A stretch of DNA of 64,000 nucleotides from an uncultured Oscillospiraceae bacterium (GTDB lineage: Bacteria; Bacillota; Clostridia; Oscillospirales; Oscillospiraceae). The stretch spans positions 19,758 through 83,757 of the forward strand of contig CANRFN010000011.1 of assembly GCA_947629915.1 (NCBI GenBank), in the 5' to 3' direction. The notes below the pieces were generated by a model. The model had not been told where the DNA came from. It worked only from the letters and a program-made list of their open reading frames with translations, and searched no databases. A program made the position numbers and the translations under genes. Each line of letters starts with the position of its first letter. Position 1 is the first letter of the stretch. This document shows, piece by piece, positions 15,961-24,427 of the stretch.

Positions 15961-17886
15961 GGAACTATAGAGATCCCGCTGTACAGACAGCCCGTCCAGG
16001 AAGGTGTGCCACCGATCTCCAAGTTTCTTCTTGATGTATGCGTTTGCTAGATGATCGTACTGGCTTGCACGATACATCTTGTTCACTACATGGAACTCGC
16101 CACCAGTGCTTTCAAATACCTGTTTCAGCCGTGCAAAAAAGTATCCGGGGCACCGGTTCAAGATGGAATGGCCAAACCGCTTGCGCCGTCCTTGACCGCG
16201 TCCGCGTTTGGGCTTATCTTCTGTTGTCGTTTCATTGAGCTGTTTTGAGCCTTTGACGTTGTTAGTGGTTTTGTCCTCTTTGCCGTCCTTGGCCCCTTTG
16301 GCTTCAACTTTTCGTTTCACTTCTTCCTGGGAAGGCTTACCTATCTGACCGTAATCCGCAGGCCTTACATCTGTTGTCTCTGCTGCTGTTGCATTTTGAG
16401 TCACCGCATCCAGTGTTGGCTGTTCCTGCTTCTTTGCCCGCTTTTGCATGGCTTTCGCGTTGCATGGCTCAATTCCCACACTGTCTGCTATAGCGCGGAT
16501 TTCATATGCTTTCTGGTTGATTGCCAGATGCCGGTTTATCGCGTTCTTCCGGCAAAGATCTCTATGCCGCTTCTGGAGCTTTTTGTACCGTTTGGATTTC
16601 TTCCAGATCTTCTTGCCTTTGCGGATGGTACCGTCCTCATTGTAGTTCTTGGGATTCGTGGCTCTACGGGAGCGGTCCATCGCACGGTAGAGCTCTTTCT
16701 CTTTGTACTCATTCTCAAAGGAGGAGTGACCATTCCGTTCTGCGAGATTGAAGGCATCTACCTTATCAAGAGTTGCAAGCTCTACACACTGCGGGCCGAG
16801 ATCAATACCCACTTCGCCCTTCCCATAGGAATGGCGAGGATTGCCTTTGCTATCGTACTTTTCGCAGGGTTTGCCTTCCACGGTGATATGGCAAAATACA
16901 CGGAGCTTGCCGCGAATGATTTCACAAGATAATGACACGTAGCAGGGGCGATAGATATCCTGCGGATCACCGCTTTCTTTCCAATGTTTGATGGCACTGT
17001 TCTCAATCTCTTCTGGATGCTGGAGATATGCGATGATGCTTGCTACCTCATCTTTTACAAACCGATCTTTCGGCTTTATGATGACGGAGAAGGAATACCG
17101 TTTTTTGAGAGTGGTACGAATCTCATGCTTCAGCGTATCAGACACAACCTGCGGAACCTTTTCATCTTCGCTAAGACCAAGCTGTGCCTTCTTTACTGCA
17201 AGCTGCTTTTGAAATTCCGCCTCGACATCCTTTGGACCAGCGGCAAGAGCAATAGAACACCAGAGTTTACCTTCTTTGCAAGTGAGGGGAATACCGCGTT
17301 CAATTTGCTTTGCACGGATACAGGGGAGATCGCCCTTCTTCTTATAAGACAGGCGTTCTCCATCCCGATAGAGAATGGTTTCTACTCCACGCCAGACATC
17401 TTCAGCTATAGTGAGTGCAAAGATAGAATTGAGATCCATCTCTTTTGCGATCTCTTCCATCTGTTTGCGTGCATAGTCCCACGTTACATTGCACTCTTTC
17501 TGCATGGCTTCCATCTGTTTGGAGACTTCAGCCTTCTGGTTATCCAGGTTGGACAGTTGCTTTTTGTCCTGCTCTTTTCCAATCTTCTGGGCCAGATCGC
17601 CATACTGCTTTTTGAGAGTCTTGTACCTATCCTGATAGATGAGGGCTTTCACCCGCTTTTCCATGATCTCTGTGAGTTTATTCGATGCAATACGCAGCTG
17701 GTTTGCCGCGGCAAACAGACGCCGTTTGACATCTTCCGGCATATCAGCCTCGACTACCAAGACATGACGAGTGGCGACCTTACGACGCCCATCCTTGGCC
17801 TTCTTATACTCTTTCTCGTCCTCTTCCCGCTTGATCTGTTCTGCGGTCTTCTTTACGTTCGGATCTACCTTCTTCTTCCTGGGCAT
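15820..17886 (-). CDS. tnpB: Large TnpB-type RNA-guided nuclease, zinc ribbon absent
   Basis: 688 residues, against about 400 for ordinary TnpB. RuvC-like catalytic residues can be placed at Asp362 (GEVGIDLGPQ), Glu473 (DSVGIEPCNAKAM) and Asp638 (VQRDLYSSYLL). Between RuvC-II and the last block there is a charged, low-complexity insert of about 85 residues (roughly 487-572). The usual CxxC...CxxC zinc ribbon before the last Asp is replaced by QYDHLANAYIKKKLGDRWHTF, with no cysteine pairs. The N-terminal ~350 residues are basic and coiled-coil rich. The start overlaps the end of tnpA by 22 bases. Known TnpB proteins cut DNA guided by the omega RNA; activity here is inferred from the intact triad. 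Confidence 0.88.
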   Translation of the reverse strand: MPRKKKVDPNVKKTAEQIKREEDEKEYKKAKDGRRKVATRHVLVVEADMPEDVKRRLFAAANQLRIASNKLTEIMEKRVKALIYQDRYKTLKKQYGDLAQKIGKEQDKKQLSNLDNQKAEVSKQMEAMQKECNVTWDYARKQMEEIAKEMDLNSIFALTIAEDVWRGVETILYRDGERLSYKKKGDLPCIRAKQIERGIPLTCKEGKLWCSIALAAGPKDVEAEFQKQLAVKKAQLGLSEDEKVPQVVSDTLKHEIRTTLKKRYSFSVIIKPKDRFVKDEVASIIAYLQHPEEIENSAIKHWKESGDPQDIYRPCYVSLSCEIIRGKLRVFCHITVEGKPCEKYDSKGNPRHSYGKGEVGIDLGPQCVELATLDKVDAFNLAERNGHSSFENEYKEKELYRAMDRSRRATNPKNYNEDGTIRKGKKIWKKSKRYKKLQKRHRDLCRKNAINRHLAINQKAYEIRAIADSVGIEPCNAKAMQKRAKKQEQPTLDAVTQNATAAETTDVRPADYGQIGKPSQEEVKRKVEAKGAKDGKEDKTTNNVKGSKQLNETTTEDKPKRGRGQGRRKRFGHSILNRCPGYFFARLKQVFESTGGEFHVVNKMYRASQYDHLANAYIKKKLGDRWHTFLDGLSVQRDLYSSYLLLCHNEDYTAPDRNKCIQHFSKFVEHHSKCMENLARNNVQVCNF

Positions 17887-18305
17887 CGTTTCGCCTCCTT
17901 TGCCTTTTGCTCGGCGATATATTTTTGAACGGCTTCTTCACTGATTATACCGATTGAAGAGATAAAATATCCTCTACTCCACATTGATCCGCAGCGTCCA
18001 TAAAACTTCTTTAGATTTGGGAATTCCTGAAAGAAGCATCACAGCAGACTTGCTTTTTAGACACTGGACAACGGTACATGGCGTCTGTGTATGCAGAGCA
18101 GAAACAAACAGGTGTATATGATCAGGCATGACTTCTATGACTTTTATAGTATATCCATACTCCTGGCAAATTTCAAGAAGAATTTCCTCAAGTTTACATC
18201 AACAAGCGGTTTCAAGACGCCATACCTGAACTTTGGATACCAGACGATGTGATACTGGATTAGGAAAACGCAATGGTCTGCGTGGTTATACTTTTCGGAT
18301 CTCAT
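17865..18305 (-). pseudogene. tnpA: IS200-type TnpA (Y1 transposase), two frameshifts
   Basis: Starts at an ATG at 18305 behind AGGGAGAGGA and reads MRSEKYNHADHCVFLIQYHI. The frame then shifts near 18195 and again near 18008. Joining the three frames gives a near full-length (about 145 residue) transposase with the HUH motif in MPDHIHLFVS and the catalytic Tyr region EEAVQKYIAEQ, terminating inside tnpB. With two shifts it cannot be made as one protein, so self-mobilisation is lost unless an active TnpA acts in trans. Confidence 0.85.
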
Positions 18306-18619
18306 ATTCCTCTCCCTTTCAATACCCTCTAATATTACTTTTGCGAAATGGAGAAAAAATATAAGTCCTCAGACGAAAAAATTTTGCCGGGCCAAATTTT
18401 GTGGCTTACGGGGTATACATGACCCAAAACTGACCCGGCCCGGGCCATTCATCCCCCAAGTAAACTTGGGGGTTTTCTAGCCTCAAACGTTTTATAACAA
18501 ATGCAACGGCTGCATGCAACCTGTACTTCACAGTCAGCACTTTTCTACCCTAGTTTCCCCGCATTTCCCTGGGGGAATTGCCGGGGCTTTCCCATCTTTT
18601 GGGCCACTGTTCCCCAGTC
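18306..18619. other. Element left end and flanking intergenic DNA
   Basis: 314 bases without a gene. The first ~185 belong to the IS605-type element (leader of tnpA, AT-rich, with the hairpin at 18453). The remainder lies downstream of the hypothetical gene at 18620 and shows nothing I can name. Confidence 0.5.
18453..18472. repeat. Subterminal hairpin of the IS605-type element
   Basis: Perfect 8-bp stem CCCCCAAG / CTTGGGGG with a TAAA loop, about 150 bases upstream of the tnpA start. Position and shape fit the imperfect-palindrome recognition site bound by Y1 transposases. Confidence 0.6.
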
Positions 18620-19378
18620 TCACTGCTGGGTGGACACCGTACGATTTCCGCCCCAGCCGGAGAAAAACCGCTCCTTGAGGTAGGCGGTGCCGGCAGTGCG
18701 GATGGCCTCCTCCAGGCCCTTGGAGAAGCGCAGCACCCGGGTCCCATCGTCCGTAAAGGAGGCCGCAGGTCCATAGACCTGGGTAAAGCGGATGTCGCTG
18801 AGGGTTACGGCAAGCCTCTTCTCCGCGGCCACCTTCTCCACCGCCTCCAGCACTTTTCGCTTCACCGGCGGGGTCTCCAGGATGGCGATGCCCCGGCGCT
18901 CCAGGTCCTCCGGGTCCATGTGCTCCGCCACGGAGGCAGCGCCGCTGATGGCCGCGGACTTGGCCCAGCCCAGAAAGCCCCCGGCCTGGGCAGGCTTCTG
19001 GCGGCGGATGAGGGCGGGGTAGTCGCAGGAGACCTGACCCACCGCCAGGACGATCTCCCCGCTGTACTCCTGCCGGATGGAGACCTGCCGCATCTGCACC
19101 TCCCCGATGCTGGCGGCCAGGGCGGTGTTCAGCTTCTCCTCGATCTCCGGGGCAAAGAAGTCTGTAATGGTGCAGAGCAGCTCCTGCTGCCGCGCCACCG
19201 GCATCCGGGCCAGGATGTCCAGCAGCGCATCCGATGCGGAGTTTCCCATCTTCAAAAGGATCCCCGTGAGATAGCTGTCCTGTGGGAAGGCCTGCAGGCG
19301 CTTCAAGAGAGACGGCATCAGCTGCCGGGCTGTCTCCCGGGTGTCCATGGTTCCAATTGTGATCTCCGCTGCCAGCAT
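18620..19378 (-). CDS. Hypothetical protein
   Basis: 252 residues from the ATG at 19378 (AGGGGGAA upstream). There is no signal peptide or clear membrane segment, apart from a weakly hydrophobic stretch FLGWAKSAAISGAASVAEHM around residue 150. The N-terminal half is helical (MDTRETARQLMPSLLKRLQ ... EIEEKLNTALAASIGEV); the C-terminal half is mixed alpha/beta. I recognise no family. It lies alone between the mobile element and a divergent surface-protein gene; nothing in context suggests a function. Confidence 0.65.
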   Translation of the reverse strand: MLAAEITIGTMDTRETARQLMPSLLKRLQAFPQDSYLTGILLKMGNSASDALLDILARMPVARQQELLCTITDFFAPEIEEKLNTALAASIGEVQMRQVSIRQEYSGEIVLAVGQVSCDYPALIRRQKPAQAGGFLGWAKSAAISGAASVAEHMDPEDLERRGIAILETPPVKRKVLEAVEKVAAEKRLAVTLSDIRFTQVYGPAASFTDDGTRVLRFSKGLEEAIRTAGTAYLKERFFSGWGGNRTVSTQQ

Positions 19379-19699
19379 CGCGCTTCCCCCTTGTCTTTTG
19401 TACAGGATACCACATCCAGACACATTTCGCCAGAGGGCACAGGAATTCTTTCCGCTTTGCGCATCCAGCCCGATTCCGTGCAGACGGCAAGCGGTTCCCG
19501 CAGAGCATACCGACCACGCAAGAAAATGGAAGGGTTCGCCCCCAACATTGCAGGACACTTGCTGAAAATCCGAATTTCAACTGCAAAAAGCTGCCGAAGA
19601 TTGGAAATCTCTCTTGAGAACTCCCGCAAAAAGTGATATGATCTGAAGGTACAGGCGGCAGACCCGCCTTCAATCAGAGCTGAAACAGGAGGTTTGAAG
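19379..19699. other. Divergent intergenic region
   Basis: 321 bases between the hypothetical gene and the SLH protein gene. It contains the plus-strand promoter at 19615-19643. I see no further gene or repeat. Confidence 0.5.
19615..19643 (+). promoter_or_regulatory. Predicted sigma-A promoter of the CAP/SLH gene
   Basis: TTGAGA at 19615, TATGAT at 19638, spacer 17 bases; transcription would start near 19650, about 50 bases before the ATG. Confidence 0.6.
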
Positions 19700-22279
19700 A
19701 TGAAACGACTTGTGGCACTGCTTCTCAGCGTTGTGCTATGTCTCACGATGGTGCCTTTCGCCTTCGCCAGTGGAGACCAGTGGATGAAGAGCGGAGACCT
19801 CAGCATGCCTAAACTCAGCAAAGAGGAAATCATCAAGCTACTGGAGGACTCCTCCCTGTACAATGTAGACCAGTTTGACGTCTTTGCCACCGACCCGGAT
19901 TACACCGAGGGCGAAGTGGGCGAGGTCGAAGAGGAGTTTCTGGACGCACTTCTGGCCCGCGTCAACGCCGTGCGCCGCATTGCAGGTGTCGCCTCCGTCA
20001 AGATGACCGATGCGGCCAATCTGGCAGCCCAGCAGGCAGCTACCCTGATCGCCGCCTGTGAGACGCCGTACTACGATCACATTTTCCAGCCGGCGGACAT
20101 GGCCGACAGCCTGTACAACGCTGCCTACGCTGCCAGCACGGATTCCATCCTTTGGCGCAGCATTCTCTTCACGGTGGAGGATGAGTCCCCCACCTACTTC
20201 ATCAACTACCTGATGCAGGAAAACATCAATCCGAACTACGTCAATCGCCGGCGCCGCATCCTCACCCCCACCATGACAGAGACCGGCTTTGGTCTGGGCA
20301 TGGGTCTCGGTCTCGGTCAGGACCAGAATGAGGAGGGCTTCTACTTCGCCCAGCACTACAACAGCGTTGCCAATACCGCAGACTACAACTTCATCGCCTG
20401 GCCCTCCTCCGGCAACTTCCCAGTGGGTCACCTGACCTTCAACCGGCCCAATGTGCAGACCGCCTTTGATGCAGAGGACCCCTGGAGTGTAACCCTGAAC
20501 CCCAACCGCTATACGGTGCCCTCTCTGGACGCCATCTCCGTGAAGCTCACCCAGATGTCCGATGGCCGGGTGTGGAACTTCTCCTCCGTTGGCCATGCGG
20601 ACAGCCTCTGGGTTAGCGCCGATGACTACGATGGCAGCGGTCCCGCCATCATCTTCCGCCCCTGGGATTTGGACGTGCTGGACGGCCTCTACACCGTGGA
20701 GATCTCCGGCCTCCGGGCCAAGGACGGCTCCGCCACCACCATCCGCTATCAGGTGGACTGCTTCGAGCCCGGCGCCTATCAGGTGAGCACTGCCACCGCA
20801 GCCGCCGCCAAGACCGCACCGTACTTCACCGATGTGGCGGCGGACTACTGGGCATACAACGCCATTCAGCTGGTCCACCAGGAGAACATCATGAACGGCG
20901 TGGAGGACGGCACCGCCTTTGACACCGAAAAGCCCATCTCTCTGGCCGAGATGATGGCCGTCCTGGTGCGGATGTACTACCCGGATGAGATCGTTCAGGA
21001 CACCGAGCCCGGCACGCCCTGGTATGAGCACTACCGTCAGGCGGCCATGGTCCACGGACTGATCGCGCAGCTCGCCAACGTCTCAGACTGGACCCGCTCC
21101 ATGACCCGCGGCGAGATCGCCATCATGCTGTACAACATGATGGTGGACCACCAAATCACCCTGCGCAACGAAAACGTGAAGAAGACCGTTGTGAACTCCT
21201 TCAAAGACATGAACTACGCGGGGACCGCCACCGCAGACGGCGGCGTACCCTATCAGGACTACAGCATCGGCAATGTGGTGGCATACGGCCTCATGAACGG
21301 CGTGGGCGACTCCTTCCTCCCTGATGCCACCTTCACCCGTGCGCAGCTGGCAGCCCTCTGCTGCAACCTGATGTACTGCCTGCCCTTCCAGCCGGAGGAG
21401 GCCCCGGCAGCCAGCAATCCCACTCCAGCTCCCACCGCAGCCCCCGAGCCCACTCCGGCACCGGCTGAGTCCGCTGCTCCCGCTGAGTCCACCGCTCCCG
21501 CCGAGTCCACTGCTCCGGCTGCGTCTACCGCTCCCACTGAGAGCACAGCACCTGCCGAGTCCACTGCCCCAACTGAGTCTACGGCTCCCGCCGAGTCCAC
21601 CGCTCCCGCCGAGTCCACTGCTCCGGCTGCGTCTACGGCCCCATCTGAAAGCACCGCCCCTGCCGAGTCCACCGCTCCCGCCGAGAGCACAGCTCCAGCC
21701 GAATCTGCCGCACCCGCTGAGTCCACCGCCCCCACCGAGAACGCCAAGGTGAACGAGCTGGTGGCCGCCATCGATGCCAAGGGCAAGAAGATCTCCAAGG
21801 CCATCGATACGGGCACCACGCCGGGAACTGCCACCATCACCCATACGGACGACAAACTGGTCTTCCAGTATGTCTGCGCCTGTGACTATAACGAGGGCAA
21901 CGCCACCGTCACCCTGGAATACGACATCAAGACCCAAAAGGCGGCAGCTCCTCTCACCATAGTCACCCCGCCAACCATTATAGAGAACGTCACGGACGAC
22001 CTCTTTGGCAAGATCACGGCAACCGTGGACATCAGCACCCTCTCCAAGAGCACGGTCATCCCGTTCGAGACCGAGACAACGATCGATGATTTTCTGCAGT
22101 CTGATATAGATAGCGCCACAAGAGCAGCTGCTGAGGCCAAATACGGTGAACTCGAGGAGATGCTGTTGAGCAGCGCAAACGACTATACCCAGTCCGCCCT
22201 GGCAGCCTGGAAGTCACTACTGTCTGATGAGGCAAGCGTAGACCTCAAGGACATCGGCTTCACCAGCTACGATGGCTGA
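19700..22279 (+). CDS. Secreted CAP-like / SLH-domain surface protein
   Basis: 859 residues from the ATG at 19700 (AGGAGG 7 bases upstream). A signal peptide is clear (MKRLVALLLSVVLCLTMVPF, cleavage near residue 24). Residues about 80-245 resemble a CAP/SCP domain. Three SLH modules follow: YFTDVAADYWAYNAIQL from 375, PWYEHYRQAAMVHGLI from 440, and YQDYSIGNVVAYGLMNGVGD from 518. Next is a Pro/Ala/Ser/Thr-rich linker of hexapeptides such as ESTAPA (about 565-685) and a C-terminal domain of about 170 residues that I do not recognise. SLH modules bind secondary cell-wall polymer, so the protein is expected on the cell surface. Confidence 0.85.
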   Translation: MKRLVALLLSVVLCLTMVPFAFASGDQWMKSGDLSMPKLSKEEIIKLLEDSSLYNVDQFDVFATDPDYTEGEVGEVEEEFLDALLARVNAVRRIAGVASVKMTDAANLAAQQAATLIAACETPYYDHIFQPADMADSLYNAAYAASTDSILWRSILFTVEDESPTYFINYLMQENINPNYVNRRRRILTPTMTETGFGLGMGLGLGQDQNEEGFYFAQHYNSVANTADYNFIAWPSSGNFPVGHLTFNRPNVQTAFDAEDPWSVTLNPNRYTVPSLDAISVKLTQMSDGRVWNFSSVGHADSLWVSADDYDGSGPAIIFRPWDLDVLDGLYTVEISGLRAKDGSATTIRYQVDCFEPGAYQVSTATAAAAKTAPYFTDVAADYWAYNAIQLVHQENIMNGVEDGTAFDTEKPISLAEMMAVLVRMYYPDEIVQDTEPGTPWYEHYRQAAMVHGLIAQLANVSDWTRSMTRGEIAIMLYNMMVDHQITLRNENVKKTVVNSFKDMNYAGTATADGGVPYQDYSIGNVVAYGLMNGVGDSFLPDATFTRAQLAALCCNLMYCLPFQPEEAPAASNPTPAPTAAPEPTPAPAESAAPAESTAPAESTAPAASTAPTESTAPAESTAPTESTAPAESTAPAESTAPAASTAPSESTAPAESTAPAESTAPAESAAPAESTAPTENAKVNELVAAIDAKGKKISKAIDTGTTPGTATITHTDDKLVFQYVCACDYNEGNATVTLEYDIKTQKAAAPLTIVTPPTIIENVTDDLFGKITATVDISTLSKSTVIPFETETTIDDFLQSDIDSATRAAAEAKYGELEEMLLSSANDYTQSALAAWKSLLSDEASVDLKDIGFTSYDG
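21464..21746 (+). repeat. In-frame 18-bp repeats coding for the PAST-type linker
   Basis: About fifteen imperfect 18-base units encoding variants of A-P-A-E-S-T (Thr/Ser and Glu/Ala alternating). Codon usage varies between units, so the protein repeat is kept better than the DNA repeat. Confidence 0.85.
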
Positions 22280-22313
22280 GCCCATTTCAACTGCCAATAG
22301 CCAATAAGACGCG

Positions 22314-22347
22314 GCGGCGGCACTGCCCTAAGAGGCAGTGCCGCCGC
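22314..22347 (+). terminator. Terminator of the CAP/SLH gene
   Basis: GCGGCGGCACTGCC and GGCAGTGCCGCCGC arms around six bases, followed by TGTTTTATTT. Confidence 0.88.
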
Positions 22348-22379
22348 TGTTTTATTTCCCGTTGTATTCGATCGGGCAA

Positions 22380-22919
22380 TCAAATTCCATCACAGAAGGC
22401 CATGATCTCGTCTTTCCTATCAGCCACATCGTCCCTGTTCTCCACAGAGCACAGCCCCAGCCGGCCGCAGCAGGCGATCTCCAGGTGTCCATAGAAGTGC
22501 TCAATCGTGTCAAAGATGTGCTGACACTCCCGCATGCTGGTCCCGGTCCGCAGCGCCACCACATAGCCCTTCTTGCCCGGCCGCAGGGCTGCATGGGGTT
22601 CATGGGTGTTGCACCACGGGGTGCAGCGGTCTATGAAGGCCTTGAACTGGCCCGGGACATCCGCCCAGTAGGAGGGGGAGACGGACACGATCATTTCTGC
22701 CCAGTCCAAGAGGTCCATGATCTTCTCCACATCGTCCCGCTGGACACACTGCGCCGTCTTGTGGCAGACACGGCAGCCCTTGCAGAAGTGGAAACGGAAG
22801 TCATCGATGCAGATGCTCCTCACCCCATACCGCGCCGCGAGACAGACTGAGACAATCTTTGAGATCTCCTCCGTGGCGCCGTCCCGCACGGGGCTGCAGT
22901 TGATCACCAATGCGTTCAT
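22380..22919 (-). CDS. NADPH-dependent FMN reductase / flavodoxin-like protein
   Basis: 179 residues. The N-terminus MNALVINCSPVRDGATEEI is the flavin-phosphate loop of the FMN-reductase fold. FCKGCRVCHKTAQCVQRDDVEKIMD is the iron-sulfur-flavoprotein-like cysteine block, and VSPSYWADVPGQFKAFIDR is the second flavin contact. It is likely a cytosolic flavin or iron-sulfur flavoprotein oxidoreductase. Its ATG overlaps the stop of the upstream MFS gene (ATGA), so transporter and reductase are coupled. Confidence 0.87.
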   Translation of the reverse strand: MNALVINCSPVRDGATEEISKIVSVCLAARYGVRSICIDDFRFHFCKGCRVCHKTAQCVQRDDVEKIMDLLDWAEMIVSVSPSYWADVPGQFKAFIDRCTPWCNTHEPHAALRPGKKGYVVALRTGTSMRECQHIFDTIEHFYGHLEIACCGRLGLCSVENRDDVADRKDEIMAFCDGI

Positions 22920-24226
22920 TTCACTCGTCCTCCCTCCGGCTCTGGAAAAGTGTATCCCTTGAGGATTCGCCGGAACACCAGGCACACCGCCACACTCAGA
23001 AGCGCCAGGATCAGCATCACCATGGCAGTGCCAGCCTCTTTCCCTGTCCCGAACAGCTGCACCAGCAGTCCGTCCGGCCGAGCCGCAGCCATCCAGGGTT
23101 CGCACACCTGATCCACCAGGAAGCCCCCGGTGAGGGTGCCGATGGGGATGGTGAAGAACTGCATCGTATTCCTACAGGCGTACACCCGCCCCTGCATCTC
23201 GGCTGGGATGGTGCTCCGAAGGATCACGTCCAGGTTGGCGTTCATGACGGGCACCACGGACCAGCCAATGATCTGGGCAACACACCACCAGACCGGGGTT
23301 CTGGCAAAGGCCAGCATCAAGTTTTCCACCCCAAGAGAGAACAACATGGTGCACCAGATCACCATGATCCGGTTCTTGGGGGCGGGCAGGATGGTAACCA
23401 CAAGGCTGCCGGCCAATGTGGCCACCCCTGCGCACATGGTTACCACACCCAGCACCGCCCTTCCGCCGTTTGTCCGGGCGAGCACATAGGGCGGCAGAAC
23501 TGCATCGAAGGCGGAGGCCACAAAGTTCACCCCGGCGAGAAAGAGAATCAGCCAGAGGATCATCCCGTGCTTTCGGAGGTACTTGAGGCCCGCCTTGGCG
23601 CTGGAGAGCACGCTCTCTTGGGTGTCGTCTGCCCTCCTCTGGACCTGCGGCACCGGTACAAAGCACGCCAGGCCGAGAAAGGCCGCGAGGAAGGTGCCGA
23701 GGTCCACCGCGATCACGCCGCCCATCCCCATCGCCGCATACAGTGCCGTGGCGATCACCGGGTGCAGGATGGTGATCAGCGCGTTGGAGAAGGATTTCAG
23801 CCCACTGGCCCGCTGGTACTGCGTCTTTGGGGTGATGAGGGTGAGGGTAACCTCGCTGGCGGGCTGCTGTACCGTGTTCATGAGCCCGCTCACCGCGTTG
23901 AGGCAGTACAGGTGCACCGGCATCAAGGCATTTGCCCGCAGCAGTACCAGGACCACAACAGAACAGCAGGCTGCCAGGGTGTCGCAGACCAGCATGGTTT
24001 TCTTCTTGTCCCACCGGTCTGAGAGGGCGCCGGCAAAGATGCTCATCAGCACATACGGGGTGTACGAGCAGATGGAGAGCAGCGCCGTCTGCAATGCGGA
24101 CCCGGTAGTCTCGTAGAGCCACAGGGTGAGGGCAAAACTGGTCAGGGATGAGCCCAGTTGGGACAGGGCCTGGGTGGACCAGAGGATCAGAAAAGGTCTC
24201 ATGGTCTTGTTGTTTTCGCTTTTCAT
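22916..24226 (-). CDS. MFS transporter (macrolide-efflux-like)
   Basis: 436 residues from the ATG at 24226 (AAAGGAG upstream). About twelve membrane helices. The MFS motif between helices 2 and 3 is present (FAGALSDRWDKKKTML), and the overall pattern (MRPFLILWSTQALSQLGSSL, QASEVTLTLI-like TM4-5 region) resembles the MefA/DHA3 efflux group. Predicted inner-membrane exporter of drugs or metabolites. Coupled by overlapping start/stop to a flavin reductase; co-handling of a redox-active compound is a possible but unproven reading. Confidence 0.88.
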   Translation of the reverse strand: MKSENNKTMRPFLILWSTQALSQLGSSLTSFALTLWLYETTGSALQTALLSICSYTPYVLMSIFAGALSDRWDKKKTMLVCDTLAACCSVVVLVLLRANALMPVHLYCLNAVSGLMNTVQQPASEVTLTLITPKTQYQRASGLKSFSNALITILHPVIATALYAAMGMGGVIAVDLGTFLAAFLGLACFVPVPQVQRRADDTQESVLSSAKAGLKYLRKHGMILWLILFLAGVNFVASAFDAVLPPYVLARTNGGRAVLGVVTMCAGVATLAGSLVVTILPAPKNRIMVIWCTMLFSLGVENLMLAFARTPVWWCVAQIIGWSVVPVMNANLDVILRSTIPAEMQGRVYACRNTMQFFTIPIGTLTGGFLVDQVCEPWMAAARPDGLLVQLFGTGKEAGTAMVMLILALLSVAVCLVFRRILKGYTFPEPEGGRVK

Positions 24227-24427
24227 GAAGACTTTGCTCCTTTGATTTTGTGGATCCAGTGTGCAAAGTCTGAGGATCACCGGCTATTTTGTCTGCCGTA
24301 TCGCTCCATGCAGTCTCCTCAAACCTTGCATGGAGCCCAGACAATCGCTAGAAACAGCAGTGTCCCCTCGTACATCAGGGACCTCCTCTCTTCCAGACAT
24401 GAACCAGACCGCCGGATGGCAGTCTCT

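Larger units (their letters stand above)
15555..18490 (-). mobile_element. IS200/IS605-type element, tnpA broken, tnpB intact
   Basis: Contains a frameshifted Y1 transposase (tnpA) overlapping an intact tnpB, with a subterminal hairpin CCCCCAAG-TAAA-CTTGGGGG before tnpA (18453-18472) and structured DNA beyond tnpB. No terminal inverted repeats are seen, as expected for this family. The ends given are estimates from the outermost hairpins and the end of the structured 3' region; they could be off by tens of bases. Base composition is clearly more AT-rich than the host genes. Confidence 0.8.

Noticed and set aside
18453..18472. Hairpin taken as a terminator of the hypothetical gene at 18620
   Set aside because: No T-tract follows on the minus strand, it is 150 bases past the stop, and its place fits the left-end hairpin of the IS605-type element better.
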